Positions 18,697-28,751 are shown, counted from the stretch's first letter. The stretch: DNA of 34,979 nt from Chitinophagaceae bacterium (GCA_014879545.1 JACSRV010000129.1:1-34979); one strand, 5' to 3'. Numbers and translations are program-made. Notes: a model not told the origin generated them from the letters alone.

Positions 18697-20061
18697 GTGA
18701 CCGAAGAACAGTTGATAGAAAAATACAATATACCTGTACCAAGATACACCAGCTACCCTACCGTGCCCGGCTGGAAAGAAGGTTTGGATGCGGCGCAGTG
18801 GCAAAAAGTGTTTGCAGCCGACTTCAGCGCGCACAACCGCAAGGGTGGCATAAGTCTGTACCTGCACCTGCCGTTCTGCGAATCTTTGTGCACCTATTGC
18901 GGCTGCAACAAAAAGATAACCACCAATCACAGCGTAGAAGATGCTTATAAAGATGCCATACACAGGGAATGGCAGATGTATGTGCAACTGATGGATGGCC
19001 TGCCGGTGCTGCGAGAGCTGCACCTGGGTGGGGGCACACCTACCTTTTTCTCTCCTGCCAACCTCCGCACGTTGCTGGAGCCGATACTGAACAGTGCCAT
19101 CATACACGAGCAGCACGAATTCAGCTTTGAGGGGCACCCCAACAACACTACGAAAGAACACCTGCAGGCACTTTTTGATCTGGGTTTCCGTAGGGTAAGT
19201 TATGGAGTTCAGGACAATGACCCTGAAGTGCAGCGCATCATCAACAGGATACAACCCGTTGAGAACGTGAGGCGCGCTACCGAAACTGCCCGGGCTATAG
19301 GGTACACATCGGTTAACTTTGACCTGATCTACGGTCTGCCGCGACAAACACAGGAAAGCATAACGAGAACGATCAATGAAGTGATAGCACTACGCCCTGA
19401 CAGAATAGCATTCTACAGCTATGCACATGTACCCTGGACGAGCCGAGGACAACGCCTGTTTGACGAGAACGACCTGCCGGGTGCCGCTGAGAAGCTAGCA
19501 CTGTATGTGGCGGGCAAACAACTGCTTACCACCAACGGATATCGCGATATAGGCATGGACCACTTTGCGTTGGAGACCGACGACCTTTTTGTGGCACTGC
19601 AAGAGGGCAGGCTGCACCGCAACTTTATGGGCTATACCACGCAACAGACCGAGATACTGATAGGACTGGGCGTGTCGTCTATCAGCACCACCCCGGGCGG
19701 ATTTGCACAGAACGAAAAAACACTGCACAACTATTATGAACTGATAAACGAAGACAAAATACCTGTGCAGAAAGGCCTTTTCACCAGCGCCGAAGACCGA
19801 AAACATGGCCGACACATACTGGATCTGATCTGTACGGGTCATACCACCATTGCCGACCTGAATGATAGCAACATGACTGAATATGTGTTGCCTTCGCTGA
19901 TGACACTGCAAGCAGACGGACTGGTGACGGTAACGGGCAACGATGTTCAGGTGACGCCTGCCGGAAAACCATTCATCCGCAACATCTGCAGCGCATTTGA
20001 CCTGTATATAGCCCGCAGCAAGGCTGATGCGGGTAAGAAGATGTTCAGCAATGCCGTGTAA
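18697..20061 (+). CDS. hemN: Oxygen-independent coproporphyrinogen III oxidase
   Basis: Radical SAM enzyme that decarboxylates coproporphyrinogen III to protoporphyrinogen IX in anaerobic haem synthesis. The 454-residue cytoplasmic protein has the [4Fe-4S] motif CESLCTYC at C61, C65 and C68, followed by the fourth conserved Cys (C70) seen in true HemN enzymes. It also has LHLGGGTPTFF and a HemN C-terminal domain. The early EKYNIPVPRYTSYPTVPGW segment is also diagnostic and separates it from HemW-type haem chaperones. The start is most likely GTG 18697 (then TEEQLIEKYNIP), because a GTG at 18667 lies before the -7 box. The gene is divergent from scpB. Confidence 0.93.
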   Translation: MTEEQLIEKYNIPVPRYTSYPTVPGWKEGLDAAQWQKVFAADFSAHNRKGGISLYLHLPFCESLCTYCGCNKKITTNHSVEDAYKDAIHREWQMYVQLMDGLPVLRELHLGGGTPTFFSPANLRTLLEPILNSAIIHEQHEFSFEGHPNNTTKEHLQALFDLGFRRVSYGVQDNDPEVQRIINRIQPVENVRRATETARAIGYTSVNFDLIYGLPRQTQESITRTINEVIALRPDRIAFYSYAHVPWTSRGQRLFDENDLPGAAEKLALYVAGKQLLTTNGYRDIGMDHFALETDDLFVALQEGRLHRNFMGYTTQQTEILIGLGVSSISTTPGGFAQNEKTLHNYYELINEDKIPVQKGLFTSAEDRKHGRHILDLICTGHTTIADLNDSNMTEYVLPSLMTLQADGLVTVTGNDVQVTPAGKPFIRNICSAFDLYIARSKADAGKKMFSNAV

Positions 20062-20126
20062 TAACGGGAGTGAAAGACAGAACATAACGGAACCCACGTG
20101 CACCAGTTTTGGCTTACCTTAGCGGC

Positions 20127-22973
20127 ATGCCAGAAAAGAAATTATTCCTGCTCGACGCGTTCGCACTTATCTTCCGTGCGTACTATGCCCTTATCCGTAA
20201 CCCTCGTGTAACAACCAAGGGAAAGAACACCAATGCCCAGTTTGGCTTCACCTCTACCCTGCTGGATCTCATCAACAAAGAAAAACCAACGCATCTGGCG
20301 GTGGTATTCGACACATCGGCACCCACCGAACGACACACTGACTTTGCCGACTACAAGGCGAACCGCCAGGAAACACCGGAGGACCTGCTGGCTGCAGTAC
20401 CCGATATTAAACGTATTATTCGTGGCTTCAATCTGCCGGTGCTGGAACTGGACGGATATGAGGCAGATGACATTGTGGGCACGCTGGCACTGGAAGCGGC
20501 CGACCTTGGCTATACCGTGTACATGGTGACACCCGATAAGGACTACGGACAGGTAGTGCGCGACAACGTATTCATCTACAAACCGGCCAGTGGCGGCGGC
20601 GACGTGGAGATACTGGGACCAAAAGAAGTGTGTGCCAAATGGGGTATCAAACGGGTGGACCAGGTGATAGATATGCTGGGGCTTATGGGCGATGCGGTAG
20701 ACAACATACCGGGCATACCGGGTGTGGGAGAAAAGACCGCCGCAAAACTACTGGCAGAGTACGACACTCTTGAGAATATACTTGCCAATGCGGACAACAT
20801 AAAGGGAGCCATGGGCGAGAAAGTGCGCAACGGTAAAGACCTCGCGCTGATGTCGAAGAAACTGGCAACGATCATTACCAATGTGCCGCTCCCATTCCAC
20901 GAAGAAGACTTCAGGATAAAAGAACGCAACACAGAGGCCCTCACAGAAGTATTCAACGAACTGGAATTCAGACAGCTGGCACGCCGCGTATTCGGTGATA
21001 GCGCAACCGCAGCGCCTGCAGCAGCCACAGACCTCTTCGGCAATCCCCTGCCACAGAAACGAGGCGCTACGCCGCAACCGACTGCCCCTGCAACGACAGT
21101 TGATCAAACCAATGCCGAAACTGATGCAGAGCCAATACCGGAGGGCAACTATGCCACGATAGAAACCACTCCGCATGACTACAAGCTGATAACAGAGCCT
21201 GCAGCAATGGACGAATTAGCGGCATTGCTATTGCAGCAAAAAGAGATCTGCTTCGATACTGAGACCACAAATATTGACGCCAATCTGGCCGACCTGGTGG
21301 GCATGAGTTTCAGCTTTGCGAAGGGAACAGGGTACTTCGTATCGGTACCGACAGAAAGGGAAGCGGTGGTTGGCGTGCTGGAGCGATTCAGAAAGGTTTT
21401 TGAAGCACCCGGCATTCTATGGATAGGACAGAACATCAAGTATGACATGATCATGCTGAAACGTTACGGCTTCTCGTTGAACGGCCACCTGTATGACACG
21501 ATGCTGGCCAACTATGTGATAGACCCGGACGGAAAACGTAGCATGGACATGATGAGCATCAAGTACCTGAACTACCAGCCTGTGTCCATAGAAACACTGA
21601 TAGGCAAAAAAGGAAAGAATCAGCTATCGATGCGTGACGCACCGCTTGACGCCGTTAAAGAATATGCTGCGGAAGATGCAGACATCACGCTGCAACTGAA
21701 ACAGGCATTTGACCCGCTGCTGAATGAGAAAGATGTGACGCAGGTGTTTGAAAAAGTAGAGAACCCGCTGGTACCGGTGCTTGTAGATATGGAGACAGAG
21801 GGCGTGAACCTCGACGTAACTTTCCTCAATCAATATTCAAAGGAGCTGGAGACAGACATACGTACCGCTGAGGAACGCATATATGATCATGCGGGTCTCA
21901 AATTCAACATTGGCTCGCCCAAACAACTGGGCGAAGTATTGTTTGAAGTGATGAAAATAGATGCAGGCCAGAAGAAAACTAAAACAGGGCAATATGCTAC
22001 GGGCGAAGAGATACTGCAGAAGCTGCGGCACAAGCATCAGGTGATCGAAGACATACTTGCCTACCGTGAGCTTACAAAACTGAAGAGCACCTATGTAGAT
22101 TCACTGCCGGGCCTGCTGAACCCTTTTACGGGTCGTCTGCACACGAGCTACAATCAGGCAGTGGCCGTTACCGGTCGTCTGAGCAGCAACAATCCCAATC
22201 TACAGAACATACCGATACGCACCGACCGTGGCCGCGAGATAAGAAAGGCGTTCATTCCGCGCGACAGTTCGCACAAACTGGTCTCCGCCGACTATTCGCA
22301 AATAGAACTGCGTATTGTGGCCGCCATAAGCGGAGATGAGAACATGATAGCTGCCTTCAAGGAGAATAAAGACATCCACACGGCCACCGCAGCCAAGGTA
22401 TATGGGGTGGCGGAATCGGAAGTGACAAAGGAGATGCGCCGTGCAGCGAAGGCTGTGAATTTCGGTATCATCTATGGTCAGTCGGCGTTCGGACTTGCAG
22501 AAAATATCGGTGTAAGCCGCACAGAGGCGAAGACCATCATAGACAACTATTTCATCCAGTACCCTTCGATTAAGAAATACATGGACGGCTCGGTGAACTT
22601 TGCCAAAGAACATGGTTATGTGCAAACGCTGATGGGGCGCAAACGCTGGCTCAAAGACATCTATTCCGCCAACTTCACCGTGCGCGGTTTTGCAGAGCGC
22701 AACGCCATCAATATGCCGATACAGGGCACCGCAGCCGACATGATAAAACTGGCCATGATATCGGTGCATGCGGAAATAAAGCGCAGAACGCACCTGCGCT
22801 CTAAAATGATACTGCAGGTACATGACGAATTGGTATTTGACGTACCGGACAACGAAGTGGAAGAAATGAAGGCGCTGATAAAGGAGGGGATGGAGCATGC
22901 CATGCCACTGCCACATGGAGTGCCAACCAGTGCGGAGACGGGAAGCGGCACCAACTGGCTTGAAGCGCATTAA
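20127..22973 (+). CDS. polA: DNA polymerase I
   Basis: Repair and Okazaki-fragment processing polymerase. The 948-residue protein has all three domains. The 5'-3' exonuclease domain (1 to about 300) starts MPEKKLFLLDAFALIFRAYYAL. The 3'-5' proofreading domain keeps its acidic residues: D377 and E379 (FDTETT), D440 (KYDMIMLK) and D517 (YAAEDAD). The polymerase domain has D722 in DYSQIELR, the O-helix RRAAKAVNFGIIYGQSAFGLA and D900 in VHDELV. Proofreading therefore looks intact, unlike in some bacteria. A Pro/Ala-rich linker (about 300-340) separates the first two domains. The ATG at 20127 is chosen over an upstream TTG. The best -7 candidate is CAGTTTTG (7/8, 20104-20111). Confidence 0.96.
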   Translation: MPEKKLFLLDAFALIFRAYYALIRNPRVTTKGKNTNAQFGFTSTLLDLINKEKPTHLAVVFDTSAPTERHTDFADYKANRQETPEDLLAAVPDIKRIIRGFNLPVLELDGYEADDIVGTLALEAADLGYTVYMVTPDKDYGQVVRDNVFIYKPASGGGDVEILGPKEVCAKWGIKRVDQVIDMLGLMGDAVDNIPGIPGVGEKTAAKLLAEYDTLENILANADNIKGAMGEKVRNGKDLALMSKKLATIITNVPLPFHEEDFRIKERNTEALTEVFNELEFRQLARRVFGDSATAAPAAATDLFGNPLPQKRGATPQPTAPATTVDQTNAETDAEPIPEGNYATIETTPHDYKLITEPAAMDELAALLLQQKEICFDTETTNIDANLADLVGMSFSFAKGTGYFVSVPTEREAVVGVLERFRKVFEAPGILWIGQNIKYDMIMLKRYGFSLNGHLYDTMLANYVIDPDGKRSMDMMSIKYLNYQPVSIETLIGKKGKNQLSMRDAPLDAVKEYAAEDADITLQLKQAFDPLLNEKDVTQVFEKVENPLVPVLVDMETEGVNLDVTFLNQYSKELETDIRTAEERIYDHAGLKFNIGSPKQLGEVLFEVMKIDAGQKKTKTGQYATGEEILQKLRHKHQVIEDILAYRELTKLKSTYVDSLPGLLNPFTGRLHTSYNQAVAVTGRLSSNNPNLQNIPIRTDRGREIRKAFIPRDSSHKLVSADYSQIELRIVAAISGDENMIAAFKENKDIHTATAAKVYGVAESEVTKEMRRAAKAVNFGIIYGQSAFGLAENIGVSRTEAKTIIDNYFIQYPSIKKYMDGSVNFAKEHGYVQTLMGRKRWLKDIYSANFTVRGFAERNAINMPIQGTAADMIKLAMISVHAEIKRRTHLRSKMILQVHDELVFDVPDNEVEEMKALIKEGMEHAMPLPHGVPTSAETGSGTNWLEAH

Positions 22974-23026
22974 CGGTAGCCTATGCGGGAATAACGTTTT
23001 CCGATATGGCCGCCTGACATAATCAG

Positions 23027-23034
23027 TAATTTTG
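23027..23034 (+). promoter_or_regulatory. -7 promoter box of the aldo/keto reductase gene
   Basis: TAATTTTG, a perfect TAnnTTTG match, 16 bp before the first of two adjacent ATGs. Confidence 0.6.
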
Positions 23035-23053
23035 CCAAAAACAGAACAGGATG

Positions 23054-24028
23054 ATGGAATACAGGAAAATGGGCAATACCGGGCTGAAACTCAGCGTACT
23101 TTCTTACGGATCGTGGGTCACTTTTTCGCGCCAGGTTGATGACAAGGCGTCAGACAGGTTGATGGGGCTTGCCTATGACAATGGTATCAACTTCTTCGAC
23201 AATGCTGAGGCATACGAAGGTGGACGCAGCGAAGAGATGATGGGACGTGTGCTTGCTGCCAAAAATTGGGACCGCACCTCTTACTGTATCTCCAGCAAAG
23301 TGTTTTTTGGCCTGCATGGAAAGAACAATAAACCCAACCAGAACGGGCTGAGCCGCAAACATATAATGGAAGCCTGCCATGCCGCTCTACGCCGCATGCA
23401 GACCGAATACCTGGACCTGTACTACTGTCATAGGCCCGATCCTGAAACCCCGATGGAGGAGATCGTTCGCACAATGAACATCCTGATAGAGCAGGGTAAA
23501 GTATTTTACTGGGGCACCAGCGAATGGAGTGCCGATGAGATTCTGGAAGCGCACAAAGTAGCCAGGGAACTCGGGCTCATTCCACCTGCTGTGGAGCAAC
23601 CACAATACAACCTCTTTGAACGTACCAAGATGGAGCACGATTACCTGCCTGTTTTTAAAAACCACGGAATGGGCACCACTATATGGAGCCCGCTGGCCAG
23701 CGGATTGCTTACCGGCAAGTACAATGACGGCATACCCGAGGGTTCGCGCCTGGCCTTAGAGAACTATGCATGGCTGAAAGACCGCATGATGCAGGACGAC
23801 AAAGTGGAGCGGGTGAAAAAACTCTCAAAAGTTGCATCCGACATGGGTACCAGTCTTGCGACTCTGTGCATAGCGTGGTGTATCCATAACCCGAATGTAA
23901 CAACAGCCATTCTGGGAGCGACCCGTGAGTCGCAGCTGATGGAAAATCTCGAAGCATTGAACGTGTACACGCAGCTGACACCTGCAATAATGCAGGAGAT
24001 AGACGGCATAATGGGAACGAAACCCTGA
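23054..24028 (+). CDS. Aldo/keto reductase, Kv-beta-like
   Basis: NADPH-dependent oxidoreductase of the AKR superfamily, 324 residues. The catalytic tetrad is visible: D49 and Y54 in FFDNAEAYEGG, K82 in ISSKVFFG and H126 in YYCHRPDP. The sequence pattern (MEYRKMGNTGLKLSVLSYGSW, GRSEEMMG, TIWSPLASGLLTGKYNDGIPEGSR) is closest to the AKR6 group that includes potassium-channel beta subunits and bacterial YghZ-like aldehyde reductases. No channel gene is nearby, so a soluble aldehyde reductase is likely; the substrate is unknown. Two ATGs are adjacent (23051 and 23054), and the second is taken by homology. The AraC-type gene downstream might regulate it, but it has its own promoter. Confidence 0.92.
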   Translation: MEYRKMGNTGLKLSVLSYGSWVTFSRQVDDKASDRLMGLAYDNGINFFDNAEAYEGGRSEEMMGRVLAAKNWDRTSYCISSKVFFGLHGKNNKPNQNGLSRKHIMEACHAALRRMQTEYLDLYYCHRPDPETPMEEIVRTMNILIEQGKVFYWGTSEWSADEILEAHKVARELGLIPPAVEQPQYNLFERTKMEHDYLPVFKNHGMGTTIWSPLASGLLTGKYNDGIPEGSRLALENYAWLKDRMMQDDKVERVKKLSKVASDMGTSLATLCIAWCIHNPNVTTAILGATRESQLMENLEALNVYTQLTPAIMQEIDGIMGTKP

Positions 24029-24091
24029 TGAACGCACATACCGCTGCTAACACATGATATTAGGCTGACAAACCGGAATTCAAGAACCCCA

Positions 24092-24099
24092 TACCTTTG
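24092..24099 (+). promoter_or_regulatory. -7 promoter box of the AraC-family gene
   Basis: TACCTTTG, a perfect match, ending five bases before the ATG. The expected transcription start coincides with the start codon. Confidence 0.6.
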
Positions 24100-24104
24100 C
24101 ACTA

Positions 24105-24965
24105 ATGGCAAGTGTCAGAACATCAGAGAACATTCCGGGCATCGCTGAGCGATTTGCAGGGACCGGCAGTCGTGTGACCAACACGGTTGCGGTACCTGTG
24201 AATAACAGCATTCTTGCCGAATGTATGGAAGTGCTGATACCTACAGAAGAACTACCTGAAGACAGGGGTATGTTGTATCTCTATCCGATAGGTGACAATC
24301 AATTCTGCCTGCACCTCTGTTATCTGGAGTATCTGGAGACGAATGACGATGAGGCGGTGATCTATTCTATTCGTTTCCTTCCCTCATTCTTCAACCAGTT
24401 TCCGGCAGATGTATTGATGGCAAATCAGCCATTCCGTCTTGACGAGACCACCGACCAGCAGTTTACCGTTTGTGCGCAGGCACGTGCGCTACTGAAACAA
24501 CTGACACAAGAATCTGTTGCGGCTACACCGCTCATACGGTCGCTGCACCGCATGGATGCCGCCACTCACCTTTTACGCCGCGCTTTAGAGACTATATCTG
24601 CGCCATTCGAAGCCAGTCAGGTGCCGGCATGCCGTTTCCTTGCCTTCGAGGGAGAGCGAGAGAAAATAGCAGCTGCCATGACCATACTGCAACAGAACAC
24701 CGACCAGCCACACACCATCAAGGAACTGTCGCGCAAGGTGGCCATGAACGAATGCTATCTGAAGAAGGGTTTCAAGGCGCTTACAGGAAAGACGATCCAC
24801 GAGTATCAGCAGGAGCTGCGCATAACGCGGGCCAAAACACTTCTTAAAGAACAAGGTCGATCGGTGACCGATGTAGCCCACGAACTTGGCTACAGCAGCA
24901 TATCGCACTTCAGCACTGCATTCAAAAAGGTCACCGGCATGAAACCCTGTGAACTACTGGCTTAG
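24105..24965 (+). CDS. AraC family transcriptional regulator
   Basis: A 286-residue DNA-binding regulator. The C-terminal 85 residues hold the two helix-turn-helix motifs of the AraC/XylS family: TIKELSRKVAMNECYLKKGFKALTG and SVTDVAHELGYSSISHFSTAFKKVTGMKPCELL. The N-terminal 190 residues are a probable ligand or signal domain without a recognisable cupin motif; many Bacteroidota members have such divergent N-termini. Its target is unknown; the aldo/keto reductase gene 76 bp upstream on the same strand is the nearest candidate. The gene converges on the response regulator gene with a 38-bp gap that shows no terminator hairpin. Confidence 0.9.
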   Translation: MASVRTSENIPGIAERFAGTGSRVTNTVAVPVNNSILAECMEVLIPTEELPEDRGMLYLYPIGDNQFCLHLCYLEYLETNDDEAVIYSIRFLPSFFNQFPADVLMANQPFRLDETTDQQFTVCAQARALLKQLTQESVAATPLIRSLHRMDAATHLLRRALETISAPFEASQVPACRFLAFEGEREKIAAAMTILQQNTDQPHTIKELSRKVAMNECYLKKGFKALTGKTIHEYQQELRITRAKTLLKEQGRSVTDVAHELGYSSISHFSTAFKKVTGMKPCELLA

Positions 24966-25003
24966 CAGCACAAAAGCGAGCATAGCAAACAACAGATTTC
25001 CGA

Positions 25004-25756
25004 CTATCGCTTCACAAATGCCACATGGCTCAGCAGATCCTGAGCTTTTTCGGGAGAAATAGGTATGTTGTGATTTCCCTTCATCACAAGGTAACCACCG
25101 TCAGACTTTACGTAGTCGGTAACAAAACCTGTATTGACAATGTATGACTTATGACAACGAAAAAAACCAACTACCCCATTAAGGGTGTCTTCAATATTCT
25201 TTAAAGTCCTGCTGATAGTGAGTCGGCTCCCATCAATAAAGAAGATCTCGGTATATGTATTATCGGCCTTAAACAGCAGAATATCTGAGAGCTTCAAAAA
25301 CCTTATCGAATTGGCATCGGGAACGGCAATAGTATGCATCCCCTCTTCCTTCAGATTCTCTCGCAGCGGAGCTATGTTGTTACCCCTGGTCTGCGCCGAT
25401 TTTTTTCTAACCCTTTCCACCGCCTGCTCCAACTCACCGGGCTCTACGGGCTTCAGCAGATAATCGACCGCTGACATTTTGAAAGCCTTGATCGCGTAGT
25501 TGTTGTATGCGGTCACAAAAACGATCTCGAAAGTCACTTCCTGCTCGTCAAAAAAGTCAAGCAATTCCAGTCCGCTGTAACCCGGCATTTCAATATCAAG
25601 AAACACAATATCAGGCCGCCATTTACGAATTGCCTTCACCCCCGACGGAAGATCGGCGCCCTCGGCCACCACCTCCACATCAGGGCAATACTCTTTAAGC
25701 ATTTTCGCAAGCAAGGTGCGAGCCCTTGTTTCGTCGTCAACAATTATCGCTTTCAT
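25004..25756 (-). CDS. LytTR family response regulator
   Basis: A 250-residue response regulator. The receiver domain (1 to about 120) has acidic residues D7 and D8, phosphoacceptor D54 (IVFLDIEMPG) and the conserved lysine K102 (LLKPVEPGE). The C-terminal LytTR DNA-binding domain (about 150-250) includes IRFLKLSDILLFKADNTYTEIFF, SRTLKNIEDTL and FFRCHKSYIVN. LytTR proteins bind pairs of 9-bp direct repeats about 21 bp apart, and such pairs are present upstream of this operon (28687-28781). The gene follows the kinase gene by 9 bp and should be co-transcribed. The ATG at 25756 gives MKAIIVDDE; a GTG three codons upstream is less likely. Confidence 0.94.
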   Translation of the reverse strand: MKAIIVDDETRARTLLAKMLKEYCPDVEVVAEGADLPSGVKAIRKWRPDIVFLDIEMPGYSGLELLDFFDEQEVTFEIVFVTAYNNYAIKAFKMSAVDYLLKPVEPGELEQAVERVRKKSAQTRGNNIAPLRENLKEEGMHTIAVPDANSIRFLKLSDILLFKADNTYTEIFFIDGSRLTISRTLKNIEDTLNGVVGFFRCHKSYIVNTGFVTDYVKSDGGYLVMKGNHNIPISPEKAQDLLSHVAFVKR

Positions 25757-25765
25757 CCGTTCCAC

Positions 25766-28642
25766 TTATGTCAAAGGTATGGTTATGGTCACACATGTAC
25801 CTTCCGGCTCACCATCCATGCCCTTTTTATCGAAATAGGTTATCTGTATCTTCTGTTCTCTTTCCCTGTTCAGCAATGCCACACGCCGGTTGTTGGCTTC
25901 GGTAGAGAAGGGCGTGTGTCTATCCTTTCGGGTTGTTTCCATCTCTGTTGCTCTTTCTCTTCCTATTCCGTTATCATCAACCAGCACCTTCAATAGCCCA
26001 TCAGCCACACTAAAATCAACCAGCAACCGCTTGTATCCCTTTTTGTGTAGCAGACCATGCTTTATCGCATTCTCAACGTATGGCTGAACGATCATTGATG
26101 GTATGCGCAAAACACCGGCCTCAAGATCGCGGGACAAACGGATCTCAAAATCAAAGTCCTGAACAAAACGCATTTTCTCCAAGTCAAGATACAATCTGAG
26201 CGCCTCTACTTCTTCTTCCACCGATATCGATTCACGCTCGGACATCTCCAGCACCAACCGCGTAAGCCGCGACAATTTAGACAAATAGGTAGACGCATTC
26301 CTTTTGTCGTCGGAGAAGATAAATGACTGTATTGTATTCAAGGCATTGTAGAAGAAATGCGGGTTCATCTGCGCTCTTATGGCGGTGAGCATGGAATTGC
26401 GTAGGTTCTTCTCCAACTCCATCTTCTCCAGCATCAGCACATTTTTCCTTTGCAGTTGCCTCGTTTTCCACCGGAAAAAGAGGTAGACACCGTAGCCTGC
26501 CATTGCCATACAAATAAGCCAGAACCACCACTTAAGCCAGAACGGTGGCCGGATAAGAAGGTCCAATGACCGCTGAGGGTATACGGCACCACCATCGGCA
26601 ACCAACCTGAAAGACAAATGATACCTACCGGGCGAAAGTGCCACGAGTTTTATATTTCGGCTGGAGTTGGGATTAGACCGCCATGGCTCGCCATTGATGC
26701 TGTACTGCACAGAATAGCGGCGGGTCATATCGAACGACAGAACGCTATAGTCGACCTCAATATCATTCTCATCATACGCGAGAGCGTTGATGGATTGCTC
26801 AGGCACCTGTCGACCATTCACAATTACCCTATTGACATAAAAAACCGGCTGTACACCCACGCGGGCGCCCACGTTATTCAATTCTACTATCAGTCCTCTG
26901 TCGGTCGCAATTATCAGCCTGCCGTTGCGCACTTCGAGGTCGTTTATCTCATCGCCCCTTACGCCCGATCTGGTCTGCACCAGCTCGAACCTGCAGGTTG
27001 CTTTGTCCAACTGTCTGATACCGGAACTTGTGATCAGGAAAAACGACTTTCCGGAACGCTTTATCTGGAATACACGTTCAGCCACTTCGCCAACCTGCAA
27101 CTTCACCGGCAAAACATCGTCTTTTATTTCCCACAGATCGTTCTCAGGAGTGAGCGCATACAATACCCCTTCAAAATGCACAAGGCTCACCGGAAATATC
27201 TTGCTGCCGTTCGTCTTTATTTCGCTGACCTGGCCGGGAGTTATGCGGTACAATCCAATATTAGACCCACTGTAAATGACCTGATTCTGTTCGTCAAAAG
27301 CAATCGTTTTCCCCCGGCCGCCCTGAAGGAAATCGCAGTCGCCACTTTGCAATTTGCACGCCGTATATAGACTGTCCCATCTGCTGTCAATATCATTACG
27401 CATTGGCATAAGCCCGGTGACCCCGCTTGATGTAAATGCAATGTATTTTTCATCAACCGGAACTATCTTCTTAACTGCAAACGCAAATCGGCGAGGATCG
27501 CGGAAAAGAGTATCGGTGATGAAAAAAGCCTGAGCCGCAAACAACAACTTACCTGAGCCGCTATGATATGTCATACATTGGATCTTGTGCCGCACATCCC
27601 CATGGTATTTTTTCAACAGGGTATTTCGCCACTCGTCGAAGGTGTAGATCGTATTACCCTTCGTTCCTACATACATCGATGTCTCGGTGTTGAGCAATAG
27701 ACCCGGTTGAAAGTTCTCCTCTGTTACAAGTTGTGTTTTGAGATCGGGCACCAGCAAAATCCCCTCGTACAGGGTACCTATCCAGAAATTACCATCACGG
27801 TCGCGCATGACCGACGAAATATTCTTATCGGCAAAAAATGGCCTGCCCTCACTGATGCTGTTACCGGTTTTGTCGAAAACCCACGCACCGGTAGGCGTAA
27901 GAATCCAGTAGTACCCACCACAAAACGAAGCCCCCTGCAACAGATTGATAGGAGGCAGGGCAATAGTCTGCTCCACTCGTCCGTTATTAAGTACAAAACA
28001 CTTCCGTTCTGCATTCACTTTGTCAGAGATCAACAACTTACCATCTGCCGCACCATCAAGTGAGCCGGCCGGTACGTCTTTTGCGATGAGCCTCTGCCCT
28101 TCAGCTGTAAATGCATAAAGGTCAAGCCCAATAAGCACATACATGATGCTATCATTGTTGTAATGATATAATATTGGCTTCGTATCCATGGCCATCGATC
28201 TGATCAGCCGGAAATCCTTAATATCATAAACGAAAAAACCACGCCTGTTGAATACAAAAAGGTGATCACCTACAACCGCAAAAGGCCCCTGAACCGTCTG
28301 CTCCAGCAAGTCAAAGTGATGAAGACTATCAGCTTCCTCGTAATAGATCTGGCCATCAAAATTCCTGTACCAGATACGCCCCATTTTGTCTTCTGCAATT
28401 GAATTTCCCGCTCTCGATGTCTGGCCGACAGAAGTATAGGTTTTGAATTCAAAACCATCGTACCGCGTAAGCCCGTCTTCACCGGCTACCCATATAAACC
28501 CCTTACTATCCTGAAAAAGATCATATACTGAATTGGAGGGGAGCCCGGCAGCCTTGTTGATGACGGTATAATAGGGGTCCTGTGCAAGTGCGGGCCACAC
28601 CCTTAGCAACAATAACATGAACAAAAAAATGAGACGGCCCAT
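25766..28642 (-). CDS. Sensor histidine kinase with two-component propeller (LytS/YehU-type kinase domain)
   Basis: A 958-residue membrane sensor. A signal peptide (MGRLIFLFMLLLLRVWPALAQ) is followed by a large periplasmic beta-propeller built of Reg_prop repeats (GLPSNSVYDLFQDSKGFIWVAGEDGLTRYDG is the first). A Y_Y_Y domain (about 620-690) and one transmembrane helix (WWFWLICMAMAGYGVYLFF) come next. The cytoplasmic His_kinase domain has phosphoacceptor H762 in QMNPHFFYNALN, and the ATPase domain has the N-box QPYVENAIKHGLLHKKG. The periplasmic ligand is unknown; such sensors often detect polysaccharides or envelope state. Start at 28642: the ATG at 28651 lies only two bases after a perfect -7 box and would precede the transcription start. 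It forms an operon with the LytTR regulator gene. Confidence 0.94.
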   Translation of the reverse strand: MGRLIFLFMLLLLRVWPALAQDPYYTVINKAAGLPSNSVYDLFQDSKGFIWVAGEDGLTRYDGFEFKTYTSVGQTSRAGNSIAEDKMGRIWYRNFDGQIYYEEADSLHHFDLLEQTVQGPFAVVGDHLFVFNRRGFFVYDIKDFRLIRSMAMDTKPILYHYNNDSIMYVLIGLDLYAFTAEGQRLIAKDVPAGSLDGAADGKLLISDKVNAERKCFVLNNGRVEQTIALPPINLLQGASFCGGYYWILTPTGAWVFDKTGNSISEGRPFFADKNISSVMRDRDGNFWIGTLYEGILLVPDLKTQLVTEENFQPGLLLNTETSMYVGTKGNTIYTFDEWRNTLLKKYHGDVRHKIQCMTYHSGSGKLLFAAQAFFITDTLFRDPRRFAFAVKKIVPVDEKYIAFTSSGVTGLMPMRNDIDSRWDSLYTACKLQSGDCDFLQGGRGKTIAFDEQNQVIYSGSNIGLYRITPGQVSEIKTNGSKIFPVSLVHFEGVLYALTPENDLWEIKDDVLPVKLQVGEVAERVFQIKRSGKSFFLITSSGIRQLDKATCRFELVQTRSGVRGDEINDLEVRNGRLIIATDRGLIVELNNVGARVGVQPVFYVNRVIVNGRQVPEQSINALAYDENDIEVDYSVLSFDMTRRYSVQYSINGEPWRSNPNSSRNIKLVALSPGRYHLSFRLVADGGAVYPQRSLDLLIRPPFWLKWWFWLICMAMAGYGVYLFFRWKTRQLQRKNVLMLEKMELEKNLRNSMLTAIRAQMNPHFFYNALNTIQSFIFSDDKRNASTYLSKLSRLTRLVLEMSERESISVEEEVEALRLYLDLEKMRFVQDFDFEIRLSRDLEAGVLRIPSMIVQPYVENAIKHGLLHKKGYKRLLVDFSVADGLLKVLVDDNGIGRERATEMETTRKDRHTPFSTEANNRRVALLNREREQKIQITYFDKKGMDGEPEGTCVTITIPLT

Positions 28643-28653
28643 ATAAAACATTT

Positions 28654-28661
28654 CAAAGATA
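28654..28661 (-). promoter_or_regulatory. -7 promoter box of the kinase-regulator operon
   Basis: TATCTTTG on the minus strand, a perfect TAnnTTTG match. No TTTG-like -33 element is visible, which fits a promoter that depends on an activator bound upstream. Confidence 0.7.
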
Positions 28662-28686
28662 GAAATTTGATGGCAGGCCCGGAATC

Positions 28687-28716
28687 AGGGTTAGTGAAAG
28701 GACATTTACAGTTAGT
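28687..28716 (+). promoter_or_regulatory. LytTR operator pair facing the kinase operon
   Basis: Two 9-mers, AGGGTTAGT (28687-28695, 7/9 to consensus) and ACAGTTAGT (28708-28716, 9/9), lie in direct orientation 21 bp apart, the spacing known for LytTR regulators. The proximal copy is 25 bp from the -7 box of the kinase operon, which suggests autoregulation. Confidence 0.75.
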
Positions 28717-28751
28717 AATACAGCCTATTCCTACTAATTACCCCCTATATC

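Noticed and set aside
20115-20127. Leaderless start of polA from TACCTTAG
   Set aside because: The match is imperfect and a competing box, CAGTTTTG at 20104-20111, gives a normal short leader, so polA was left out of the leaderless set.
22200-22970. 256-codon frame opposite polA
   Set aside because: It is a shadow of the conserved polymerase domain with no recognisable features of its own.
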